DNA of 18,019 bases from Bacilli bacterium (GTDB taxonomy: Bacteria; Bacillota_I; Bacilli_A; RF39; UBA660). Of the stretch, positions 1 through 5,760 are shown one piece after another; the stretch's first letter is position 1; each line of letters opens with the position of its first letter. The stretch is taken from contig JAEDJT010000031.1 of the NCBI GenBank assembly GCA_016296185.1, positions 1 to 18,019 on the forward strand, read 5' to 3'. The notes under the pieces are model-generated. The model saw only the letters and a program-made list of their open reading frames with translations, searched no databases and had not been told where the DNA came from. The translations under genes and the position numbers were made by a program.

Positions 1-14
1 TACCAATTGTAAAT
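1..14. repeat. Left copy of a 14-bp direct repeat
   Basis: TACCAATTGTAAAT at the left edge recurs exactly at 767-780. In one frame both copies read Thr-Asn-Cys-Lys. Here that is followed at once by TAA (14-16), as if an upstream plus-strand gene ended here. The true left extent of the repeat cannot be seen because the window starts inside it. Confidence 0.6.
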
Positions 15-17
15 AAG

Positions 18-41
18 AAGACTTGTTAAAAGTCTTTTTTT
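18..41 (+). terminator. Intrinsic terminator of the upstream unit
   Basis: A 7-bp stem (AAGACTT 18-24 with AAGTCTT 30-36) has a five-base loop and runs into a T tract. It lies two bases after a TAA at 14-16, so it probably ends a plus-strand gene that starts outside the window. Confidence 0.8.
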
Positions 42-73
42 ATGTTATTATGTATTTAGCAAGAAAACCTGCA

Positions 74-79
74 TAAAAT
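74..79 (+). promoter_or_regulatory. Possible -10 element of a small RNA/leader
   Basis: TAAAAT lies about seven bases before a GGG at 86-88 that begins a structured segment. No convincing -35 is visible, so this is only a plausible start point for the RNA described at 86-165. Confidence 0.3.
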
Positions 80-85
80 AAAAAA

Positions 86-165
86 GGGAACATTCAGTTC
101 GCTAAGTTGAATGTCTACCCGTAAAACGTGTGACACTTATCTTTGCAGATGAGTGTCGTTTTTAT
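86..165 (+). ncRNA. Candidate structured small RNA or attenuated leader
   Basis: Two hairpins in a row are visible. The first is ACATTCA (90-96) with TGAATGT (108-114), possibly extended by two G-T pairs inside and capped outside by GGG (86-88) with CCC (118-120). The second is an intrinsic terminator: GACACTTATC (132-141) with GATGAGTGTC (148-157), ten pairs including one wobble, followed by GTTTTTATTT. The segment ends about 50 bases before the SWIM gene start. It could be a free small RNA of about 80 nt or a premature-termination leader. I do not recognise it as any riboswitch class I know. Confidence 0.45.
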
Positions 166-166
166 T
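132..166 (+). terminator. Intrinsic terminator upstream of the SWIM gene
   Basis: A ten-pair stem (132-141 / 148-157) with a six-base loop is followed by a T-rich tract. It lies upstream of a gene rather than downstream of one, so it either ends a short RNA or attenuates the gene at 215. Confidence 0.75.
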
Positions 167-214
167 TATAGGTGATACTACTTCAAAATAATAAATAAAA
201 GGAAATAGGATAAT

Positions 215-667
215 ATGAGTATAATAACAAGTGCAAGTGGCTCTTCTATTTGGAGAGGATTGGAATATTATAAATTAAATAAGGTAAAGGATATAAAAGA
301 AATAAGTAATTATGAATATGAAAGCACAGTGGAAGGAACAGATAAATATAATGTATATCTAAATTTGAAGAAACCTAGAACTTCTAAATGTAATTGCCCT
401 CATGCAAATGGTAAAATGATTATTTGCAAACATATTATGGCTACATATTTTACAGTAGTACCAAATAGTGCAAAAGAATTTGAAGAAGAACAATTGGCAT
501 TACAAGAGGAATATGAAGAATATAGAGAAAATCAATATAATAATTCTAGAAAGTATTTAAGAAGAATGACAAAACAAGAACTTATAGATGAGTTGGATTA
601 TATATTAGATTATGCACCAGAATGGGTATATGAAGATTTTATCAGAAGAAATGATATAGATGGTTAA
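215..667 (+). CDS. Small SWIM zinc-finger protein
   Basis: This 150-residue soluble protein has one recognisable module, a SWIM-type zinc finger with ligands C59-x-C61-x9-C71-x-H73 (KCNCPHAN then ICKHI), the CxCx(n)CxH signature. SWIM fingers are known in nucleic-acid-binding or protein-interaction roles, for example in SWI2/SNF2-like ATPases and MULE transposases. The first 57 residues look like the beta-rich stretch that often precedes SWIM. Residues about 86-125 are charged and probably helical, and the last 25 are acidic. No helicase or nuclease domain is attached and none is encoded next door, so the partner is unknown. A ribosome site AAAAGGA/TAGGAT lies just upstream of the ATG. The gene follows a leader with its own terminator and is followed by a possible gene remnant. 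Finger identification is firm; function is not known. Confidence 0.8.
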   Translation: MSIITSASGSSIWRGLEYYKLNKVKDIKEISNYEYESTVEGTDKYNVYLNLKKPRTSKCNCPHANGKMIICKHIMATYFTVVPNSAKEFEEEQLALQEEYEEYRENQYNNSRKYLRRMTKQELIDELDYILDYAPEWVYEDFIRRNDIDG

Positions 668-689
668 AAATGATTTTGATATTTTATAA

Positions 690-791
690 AACTATGCTAT
701 ATTGTTTTTAGAAATTAGTATTTCATTTATTTTTAGTTTATTGGTTGAAAATTACTACCGATATGCTACCAATTGTAAATTAACTAACTAG
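690..791 (+). pseudogene. Possible C-terminal gene remnant (33 codons, no start)
   Basis: After a TAA at 687-689 a frame stays open for 33 codons to TAG at 789-791. It reads as a hydrophobic segment (ILFLEISISFIFSLL) and then VENYYRYATNCKLTN. It has no start codon. Its TNCK matches in DNA and frame the end of whatever precedes the window. This would fit a decayed duplicate of the C-terminus of the upstream gene, but 33 codons can be open by chance in AT-rich DNA. Confidence 0.25.
767..780. repeat. Right copy of the 14-bp direct repeat
   Basis: TACCAATTGTAAAT is identical to bases 1-14. In both places it sits immediately before an intrinsic terminator, although the hairpins differ in sequence. 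The two copies bracket the SWIM gene and its leader. Confidence 0.65.
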
Positions 792-809
792 AAATAGTTA
801 GTTTTTTTT
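782..809 (+). terminator. Intrinsic terminator, perfect 9-bp stem
   Basis: AACTAACTA (782-790) pairs perfectly with TAGTTAGTT (795-803) across a GAAA tetraloop, followed by eight T. It ends transcription from the SWIM gene region. Confidence 0.9.
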
Positions 810-820
810 ATGTAATATGA

Positions 821-826
821 TATACT
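821..826 (+). promoter_or_regulatory. Probable -10 of the mnmA leader
   Basis: TATACT would start transcription near 833. It lies just after a strong terminator, so a fresh promoter is required here. No clear -35 is visible; the upstream bases are the T tract of the terminator. Confidence 0.4.
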
Positions 827-843
827 ATGTTCATAAAAGAAAG

Positions 844-932
844 GAAACACGAGTATGCAAAACAACCGTAATAGCCATAAACAGTTAATAATTACAATTA
901 AATCAATGAACAATTGGTTGTTTTAGTGTTTC
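844..932 (+). ncRNA. Long paired leader RNA upstream of mnmA
   Basis: Two helices enclose this segment: GAAACAC (844-850) with GTGTTTC (926-932), and AAAACAACC (859-867) with GGTTGTTTT (916-924). Both are perfect. An inner pairing GTAAT (868-872) with ATTAC (891-895) is possible. Sixteen base pairs of this kind in the right nesting are hard to explain by chance. A second hairpin, an intrinsic terminator, follows at 960-988 directly before the mnmA ribosome site, which is the arrangement of a cis-regulatory leader. It has no T-box sequence and I recognise no known riboswitch. Confidence 0.55.
855..926 (+). CDS. Candidate 23-residue leader peptide (uORF)
   Basis: An ATG lies nine bases after an AAAGGA ribosome-site-like element (840-845) and opens a 23-codon frame that ends in TAG at 924-926. 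The peptide begins MQNNRNSHKQ and ends NNWLF, with five Asn, two Gln and two Lys. The frame lies almost exactly inside the long paired leader, so a translating ribosome would melt the outer helices. MnmA acts on tRNAs for Lys, Gln and Glu, so Lys/Gln codons in a leader would make sense, but two of each is not an enrichment. Chance occurrence is possible. Confidence 0.35.
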   Translation: MQNNRNSHKQLIITIKSMNNWLF

Positions 933-959
933 ATAATTAACAAATATAAGTTAAATATA

Positions 960-988
960 AAACTAGGAAACAACATCCTAGTTTTTTT
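960..988 (+). terminator. Intrinsic terminator in the mnmA leader
   Basis: AAACTAGGA (960-968) pairs perfectly with TCCTAGTTT (976-984) and is followed by a T run to 988. It ends only four bases before the mnmA ribosome site. Unless read through, it would stop transcription before the gene, so it is a likely attenuator. Confidence 0.85.
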
Positions 989-1003
989 ATTGGAGGAATT
1001 AAA

Positions 1004-2119
1004 ATGAGTAAAGGAAAAGTAATAGTTGGAATGTCAGGTGGAGTAGATTCATCAGTTGCTGCAATATTATTAAAAAATCAAGGATATGAAGTTGAAGGTT
1101 TATATATGAGAAACTGGGATTCATTTGCAAACGGAGAATACAATGACGCACCAGTTGGAAAAACTGGAATATGTCCTCAAGAAGAAGATTATAATGATGC
1201 AAAAGCAGTATGTGAAAAAATAGGAATACCACTTCACAGAAAAGATTTTGTTAAAGAATATTATGACTACGTATTTAAATATTTTTTAGACGAATTAAAA
1301 AAAGGAAGAACACCTAATCCAGATATAATGTGTAATAAATATATTAAATTTGATCAATTTGCAAAAGAAGCAGAAAAGTTAGGTGCAGATTATATAGCAA
1401 CAGGACACTATGCAAAAATAGAAGATGACAAATTATATAAAGCTGGAGATTTAAATAAAGATCAAACTTATTTCTTGTCTCAAGTAAGTAAAGAACAATT
1501 ATCAAATGTATTATTTCCATTAGGAGATATAGATAAACCAGAAGTAAGAAAAATTGCTGAAGAATATGGATTAATAACAGCAACAAAAAAAGATTCAACT
1601 GGTATATGTTTTATAGGTGAAAGAAATTTAACAAGTTTTTTAAGTAACTATTTACCAAACACACCTGGTGATATGGTTAATATTGATACTAATGAAGTAG
1701 TAGGTAAACATATAGGTTTAATGTACTATACAATAGGTCAAAGAAGAGGACTTGATGTAGGCGGAACTGCTGAAAGAATGTTTGTTGTTGGTAAGAATTT
1801 AGATAAGAATATTTTATATGTTTGTACAGGTGAAGAAAATGATTATCTAATAACTACATCATGTATTGTTAATGAATTAAACATATTAAATGATTCTAAA
1901 ATAGAAAAATGTTTTGCTAAGTTTAGATATAGACAAGAAGATATTCCCGTTAATGTTGAATGGAAAAACGAAGAAGAAATAATAGTTACTTATCCAGAAG
2001 GAGTAAAAAGAGTAACACCAGGTCAAGCTTGTGTTTTATATGGTGAAGATGGAGAAGTACTTGCTGGTGGAATTATAAAAGAAGTTAGAAAAGATAATGA
2101 AAAACTATGGTATTTATAA
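1004..2119 (+). CDS. mnmA: tRNA-specific 2-thiouridylase MnmA
   Basis: MnmA transfers sulfur to C2 of the wobble uridine (U34) of tRNA Lys, Glu and Gln, using ATP to adenylate the base, in the cytoplasm. The PP-loop SGGVDSS is at residues 11-17. The two catalytic cysteines are both present: C110 in PNPDIMCNKYIKF and C202 in STGICFIGER. GHYAK and DQTYFLS follow the family pattern, and 371 residues is the usual length. GGAGGA at 992-997 sets the ATG start. In Bacillota the sulfur normally comes from a dedicated cysteine desulfurase, which is not in this window. The gene stands alone between two terminators, the upstream one being a likely attenuator. Confidence 0.97.
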   Translation: MSKGKVIVGMSGGVDSSVAAILLKNQGYEVEGLYMRNWDSFANGEYNDAPVGKTGICPQEEDYNDAKAVCEKIGIPLHRKDFVKEYYDYVFKYFLDELKKGRTPNPDIMCNKYIKFDQFAKEAEKLGADYIATGHYAKIEDDKLYKAGDLNKDQTYFLSQVSKEQLSNVLFPLGDIDKPEVRKIAEEYGLITATKKDSTGICFIGERNLTSFLSNYLPNTPGDMVNIDTNEVVGKHIGLMYYTIGQRRGLDVGGTAERMFVVGKNLDKNILYVCTGEENDYLITTSCIVNELNILNDSKIEKCFAKFRYRQEDIPVNVEWKNEEEIIVTYPEGVKRVTPGQACVLYGEDGEVLAGGIIKEVRKDNEKLWYL

Positions 2120-2128
2120 TAAAAGTTA

Positions 2129-2157
2129 AAAAAAATCGACTAAAAATCGATTTTTTT
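2129..2157 (+). terminator. Terminator after mnmA
   Basis: An A-rich arm ending in TCGA (2129-2139) pairs with TCGA followed by seven T (2147-2157), with loop CTAAAAA. The stem begins about ten bases after the mnmA stop. Its A-tract/T-tract symmetry could also work on the minus strand. Confidence 0.8.
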
Positions 2158-2161
2158 ATAT

Positions 2162-2167
2162 TATAAT
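2162..2167 (+). promoter_or_regulatory. -10 element for the membrane-protein gene
   Basis: A consensus TATAAT lies after the mnmA terminator and about 33 bases before the start codon at 2200. No good -35 is visible. Confidence 0.45.
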
Positions 2168-2199
2168 AATTATGCAAGAAAAACGAAGTAGTGATAAAT

Positions 2200-3090
2200 A
2201 TGAAAAAGATATTTGGAGAATTAAATATATCTTATAAAGTGATAATATTATCAGCAATCATAATTGGTGTAATAGTAGGTTTACTAACTAGCAGTTTACC
2301 ACTTACAATACATGGAATAATATATTCATTTCCACGTCATTTAATCAGCTTAATATTAATACTATCAACTGCAATAATATATCCATTAGCAATATTTAAT
2401 AATAAAAAAATAAAATATACAGGATTAGCAATAAGTATTACAAGTATAATTGTATTTAGTATTATTGCATTTAGTACTAATCCATATTATGAAAAAGTAT
2501 TAAAATGCAGTACAGAATCATTCTATTATGATGATACATATAAAATATATTTAGAAGATGAAAAATATGGCAAAATAAATGTTGAATATAACGAAGAATT
2601 AAATACATATTGTATGAATGTAGAATTTCATACAAAAGGTGAAACTAAATTAGTAATAGATGATCAAAAAGGTAATGTTAATAAATATGATTTAACTATT
2701 GGTAAAAATACATTTAATCTAGATATTCCGGAAGAAGAGAAAGGTGAAGAAATGAACAATACAAAAATAATAATTAATAATAATAGTTATGATATAGAAT
2801 TAGAAAATAATGAAACAACAAATGAATTATTAAAACAACTGCCTCTAGAAATATCAATGAAAGAATTAAATGGAAATGAATATTATTCATATTTGGATTT
2901 CAATTTAAAAAACAATGAAGAAAAAGTAAAAAATATTAACACAGGAGATGTTATGTTATATGGTGATAATTGCATAGTAATATTTTATAAATCATTTACT
3001 ACAACATATAACTATACAAGAATAGGTCATATAAATAATATTGAAAATTTAAAGGAAGATTTAGAAAAAGGAAAAGTAATCTTTAAATAA
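2200..3090 (+). CDS. Unrecognised membrane protein with extracytoplasmic domain
   Basis: I do not recognise a family. The protein has three hydrophobic helices at about residues 14-32, 47-66 and 74-92, with the basic loop NNKKIKY between the second and third. The positive-inside rule would put the roughly 200-residue hydrophilic C-terminal part outside. That part is acidic, Asn-rich and predicted mostly strand by eye, and has a Cys pair (CSTES about 105 and YCMN about 136). The start is the ATG at 2200, which has TAGTGAT four bases upstream. A GTG at 2191 in the same frame overlaps that ribosome site and is less likely. DUF1653 follows 32 bases downstream but has its own promoter-like element. 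The role is unknown. Confidence 0.75.
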   Translation: MKKIFGELNISYKVIILSAIIIGVIVGLLTSSLPLTIHGIIYSFPRHLISLILILSTAIIYPLAIFNNKKIKYTGLAISITSIIVFSIIAFSTNPYYEKVLKCSTESFYYDDTYKIYLEDEKYGKINVEYNEELNTYCMNVEFHTKGETKLVIDDQKGNVNKYDLTIGKNTFNLDIPEEEKGEEMNNTKIIINNNSYDIELENNETTNELLKQLPLEISMKELNGNEYYSYLDFNLKNNEEKVKNINTGDVMLYGDNCIVIFYKSFTTTYNYTRIGHINNIENLKEDLEKGKVIFK

Positions 3091-3094
3091 TATA

Positions 3095-3103
3095 TGATAT
3101 AAT
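3095..3103 (+). promoter_or_regulatory. Extended -10 promoter for the DUF1653 gene
   Basis: TGATATAAT matches the extended -10 form TGnTATAAT. The predicted start site is almost on top of the ribosome site GGAGTGAT (3111-3118). Confidence 0.55.
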
Positions 3104-3122
3104 TAAATTAGGAGTGATAAAA

Positions 3123-3410
3123 ATGGAAAGAAAATTTAATAAAGGTGATATTGTTCAACATTTCAAAAGAGAAAACATGACTGAAGAACAATTAGCAGCA
3201 GATCCAAATTTATATTTATATGAAATAATTGGAACTTCAAGACATACAGAAAATAAAGAAGAATTAATGATCTATAAACCACTTTACCATACAGAATGCA
3301 TTGATGGAGTAGACTTTGCAGCAAGACCATTAGATATGTTTATGTCAGAAGTAGATCATGAAAAATATCCTGATATTAAACAAAAATATCGTTTTGAATT
3401 AAAAAAATAA
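3123..3410 (+). CDS. DUF1653 family protein
   Basis: This 95-residue cytoplasmic protein matches the DUF1653 pattern as I know it: an opening KFNKGDIVQHFKR, then YEIIGTSRHTE, a middle ELMIYKPLY, and a closing ARPLDMFMSEV. The fold is a small beta barrel of unknown function, often encoded as a stand-alone gene. The ATG at 3123 is chosen over an in-frame GTG at 3114 because the GTG lies inside the ribosome site GGAGTGAT. The gene has its own extended -10 and a terminator six bases after the stop, so it is probably monocistronic with some read-through from the membrane protein gene. Confidence 0.85.
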   Translation: MERKFNKGDIVQHFKRENMTEEQLAADPNLYLYEIIGTSRHTENKEELMIYKPLYHTECIDGVDFAARPLDMFMSEVDHEKYPDIKQKYRFELKK

Positions 3411-3415
3411 TCCAT

Positions 3416-3445
3416 AAAAAAGTCGATATAATATCGATTTTTTTT
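3416..3445 (+). terminator. Terminator after DUF1653
   Basis: TCGATA (3423-3428) pairs with TATCGA (3432-3437) across a TAA loop. A 5-prime A tract faces a 3-prime T tract. Confidence 0.8.
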
Positions 3446-3472
3446 ATATCAAATAACTAAAATAATATAATA

Positions 3473-3481
3473 TGGTAAAAT
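3473..3481 (+). promoter_or_regulatory. Extended -10 promoter for the patatin-like gene
   Basis: TGGTAAAAT is an extended -10 form, and an overlapping TATAAT at 3466-3471 is an alternative. The ribosome site GGTGAT is at 3490-3495. Confidence 0.45.
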
Positions 3482-3498
3482 AAATCTATGGTGATTTT

Positions 3499-4343
3499 AT
3501 GAAAACATGTTTAGTACTAGAAGGTGGAGCAATGAGAGGTATATACACAGCAGGTGTATTAGATGCTCTACTAGAAACAAAAATAAAAATAGATGCAATA
3601 ATAGGTGTATCAGCAGGTGCTTTATTTGGTATAAATTATGTATCAAACCAAAAAGGAAGGGCACTAAGATATAGTCTAAACTATTGCGATAATAAAGATT
3701 ATATGGGAATACATTCATTAATAAAAACAGGTAATGTAATGAATAAAGAATTTTGTTTTAATAAATTAATTTATGAATTAGATCCATTTGATTTTGATAC
3801 ATATAATAAATCTAAAACTAAATTTTATGCAACAGTTACTAATCTAAAAAATGGTAAACCAGAATATAAAGAAATAAAAAAATTTCCAGAAGATTTAGAA
3901 TATTTGAGAGCATCTGGTTCAATGCCATTATTTTCTAAATAGTAGAAATAGATAACAATAAATATTTAGATGGTGCTATAGGAGATTCAATACCAGTTAA
4001 ACAAGCAAAAAAAATGGGATACGATAGAATTATAGTAGTAACAACACAACCATTAGATTTTAAGAAAAAACCATATAACATGTTATTTTTTAATTTAGTA
4101 TATAAAAAATATCCAATCTTCTTAGAAGGTATAAAAAATAGATATAAATTATATAATGATACATTAGATTATATTAAGAAAGAAGAAAAGAAAAAAAATA
4201 TATTTGTTATTCGTCCATATAGAAAAATAAAAATATCTAAATTAGAAAAGAATAGAGAAATAATAAAAGAACAATATAACTTAGGATACGAAGATACAAA
4301 AGAATTAATGAGTAATTTAAATAAATATATAAAAGGAGAATAA
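3499..4343 (+). pseudogene. Patatin-like phospholipase, broken by a one-base frameshift
   Basis: Intact patatin-like proteins are serine acyl hydrolases with a Ser-Asp dyad. The first frame (3499-3942) carries the oxyanion-hole motif LEGGAMRG (residues 7-14) and the nucleophile elbow GVSAG with S38, then stops at TAG 3940-3942 directly after SMPLFSK. The next frame, open from about 3940 to 4343, continues exactly as expected with VEIDNNKYLDGAIGDS, including the catalytic Asp of the DGA motif at 3969-3971, and ends KYIKGE. Restoring one A in the AAA at 3937-3939 would join the halves into about 281 residues, normal for the family. Neither piece alone holds the full dyad. Upstream GGTGAT sets the ATG at 3499. 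It could be a real recent mutation or a homopolymer sequencing error; there is no sign of further decay. Confidence 0.85.
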
Positions 4344-4344
4344 T

Positions 4345-4815
4345 ATGATTATAGATTATGATATTAAATATGATGAAGATATAAAAAACTTATTATTAGA
4401 ATTACAAGAACATATTGAATCAATAGATAAAGAAGGATATAACATAGTAGGAAATAATTATAAGGAAAAATACTTTAAAACTACTATGGAAGAAATTAAT
4501 AAGTATGAAGGTAAAATATTTCTATATAAAGAAGAAAATAAAATAGTAGGTCTAGTAGTAGGTTTAATAAATAACGATGTAGAAGAAACATATGAATTTA
4601 AAGCTCCTAAAAGAGGTCGTATATCAGAACTTATAGTAAGCAAAAATATAAGAAGTAAAGGTATAGGTTCCAAATTATTACATAAAATGGAAAAATACTT
4701 AAAAGAAAATGGTTGCGAAAAAATCCTTATAGGAGTATTTGCATATAACGATAAAGCAATTAACTTCTATGAAAAAAATGGCTATCATACAAGAATGATT
4801 GATATGATAAATTAA
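4345..4815 (+). CDS. GNAT family N-acetyltransferase
   Basis: GNAT proteins transfer an acetyl group from acetyl-CoA to an amine. The CoA pyrophosphate-binding motif A is clear: RGRISELIVSKN followed by R103-S-K-G106-I-G108 (the R/QxxGxG/A pattern). Motif B follows at the C-terminus with AINFYEKNGYH. At 156 residues it is a single-domain member, and the substrate cannot be told from sequence. AAGGAG (4333-4338) lies six bases before the ATG. The start is two bases after the stop of the patatin-like frame, so the two were probably one transcription unit with coupled translation. The stop codon abuts a bidirectional terminator shared with the convergent gene. Confidence 0.9.
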   Translation: MIIDYDIKYDEDIKNLLLELQEHIESIDKEGYNIVGNNYKEKYFKTTMEEINKYEGKIFLYKEENKIVGLVVGLINNDVEETYEFKAPKRGRISELIVSKNIRSKGIGSKLLHKMEKYLKENGCEKILIGVFAYNDKAINFYEKNGYHTRMIDMIN

Positions 4816-4842
4816 AAAAAGAAGAATTACTTCTTCTTTTTT
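4815..4842. terminator. Bidirectional terminator between convergent genes
   Basis: AAAAAAGAAGAA (4815-4826) pairs perfectly with TTCTTCTTTTTT (4831-4842) around a TTAC loop. It serves both strands. It overlaps the last base of the GNAT stop, and the stop codon of the minus-strand gene (4827-4829) lies in the loop. Confidence 0.88.
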
Positions 4843-5678
4843 AATGCATGAATAGTACCAGTATCATATGACTTATTAAATATACCTGTTAATTTATCAA
4901 AATCAACTTCATCATTAAAATAACAATTAATAAGATTTATAGTATCAGTACAAGCAATTATAGATTCCTCATATAATTCAATAAAACTCTTATTACTTAT
5001 TTGACTAGTAAAAGGATTCATCCATTCGTTATTATTTCTATTATCAATATCAGCTTCTGTAAAATGATTTAGTTTCATAAAAGAATCAAAACCTGTACAT
5101 TTAGCTAATAATTTATTATTCTTAACAATTTTTTTATAAGCAAATTCCAATAGTTTAATATTGTATAGATTACTTTTTATTGTAGACATAATATCTATAC
5201 CATATATTTTCTTATATGATAAATCTAATATTATTTTATTTTTTAATGATAACTTACCATTAGTACTATATTCAGGATCTACTAATAATATATTTTTCTT
5301 TAATACTTTTTCAGCTAAATAATAATTTAAATATCCTTCAATATAATGATGACTTCTTATCATTGAATTATTCTTTGAATTAAAATCAATATTATATATA
5401 AATGGATGAGTATAAGTATCTAAATAATAATGACTAATAATTCCATATAACATACTTAATACTTCACTATTATTAAATAATTTATTATCTTTAATATACT
5501 TAATTAAAAATAATATATAATCTTCAGTATTACTATTATGATTATTAGTTTTCTTACTAGCTAAATCAGGTATTAATGAACTTAACTTAATAGAACTTTT
5601 AATAGTTTTAATACCGTTTATTTTCAATCTATTATGTAATTCTTCAGCCATAATAGCATGTGATACATATGAAGGCAT
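4827..5678 (-). CDS. Zinc-dependent phospholipase C-like protein
   Basis: The 283-residue protein carries the metal-ligand pattern of the zinc-dependent phospholipase C/S1-P1 nuclease-like fold: H7 in SHAIMAEEL, D38 in LIPDLAS, H83-x3-D87-x3-H91 in ISHYYLDTYTHP, and H110/H111 with E114 in RSHHYIEGY. Small cytoplasmic-looking members of this family are common in Bacillota and mostly uncharacterised; they need not be toxins. There is no signal peptide, so secretion is not indicated. The C-terminus ends in a Lys run whose codons form half of the shared terminator. A TATAAT on this strand (5696-5701) lies just ahead of the start; otherwise it may be read through from the sortase gene 66 bases upstream. 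The start-proximal ribosome site is weak (GAAGATGA). Confidence 0.82.
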   Translation of the reverse strand: MPSYVSHAIMAEELHNRLKINGIKTIKSSIKLSSLIPDLASKKTNNHNSNTEDYILFLIKYIKDNKLFNNSEVLSMLYGIISHYYLDTYTHPFIYNIDFNSKNNSMIRSHHYIEGYLNYYLAEKVLKKNILLVDPEYSTNGKLSLKNKIILDLSYKKIYGIDIMSTIKSNLYNIKLLEFAYKKIVKNNKLLAKCTGFDSFMKLNHFTEADIDNRNNNEWMNPFTSQISNKSFIELYEESIIACTDTINLINCYFNDEVDFDKLTGIFNKSYDTGTIHALKKKK

Positions 5679-5695
5679 AAATTCATCTTCTTTTT

Positions 5696-5701
5696 ATTAT
5701 A
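5696..5701 (-). promoter_or_regulatory. Possible -10 for the phospholipase-like gene
   Basis: TATAAT on the minus strand lies 18 bases before the start codon. No -35 or TG extension is present, so it is a weak candidate. Confidence 0.3.
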
Positions 5702-5733
5702 TTTCTTTGAACAAATTGATTTTATCACTAAAC

Positions 5734-5760
5734 AATAAAAAGTTCTATATAGTTTTTATT
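5734..5760 (-). terminator. Weak AT-only hairpin at the end of the sortase gene
   Basis: On the minus strand AATAAAAA and TTTTTATT can pair around an 11-base loop that includes the sortase TAG stop (5745-5747). The stem has no GC pair, so it may only partly terminate and could allow read-through into the next gene. Confidence 0.3.

Noticed and set aside
86..120. Purine riboswitch, suggested by the GTCTACC string after a hairpin.
   Set aside because: The loop does not have the family's GG-containing L2 sequence, no P3 hairpin of the right kind follows, and the downstream gene is not in purine metabolism.
171..190. GGTGAT at 171-176 as the ribosome site of another small gene.
   Set aside because: No ATG, GTG or TTG stands three to ten bases downstream in a frame that stays open.
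830..990. T-box leader before mnmA.
   Set aside because: No T-box consensus sequence is present and mnmA is not a usual T-box target.
3930..3945. Programmed -1 frameshift in the patatin-like gene.
   Set aside because: The site TCTAAAT is not a slippery heptamer of the X-XXY-YYZ type, Lys-tRNA re-pairing would mismatch, and no stimulatory structure is evident.
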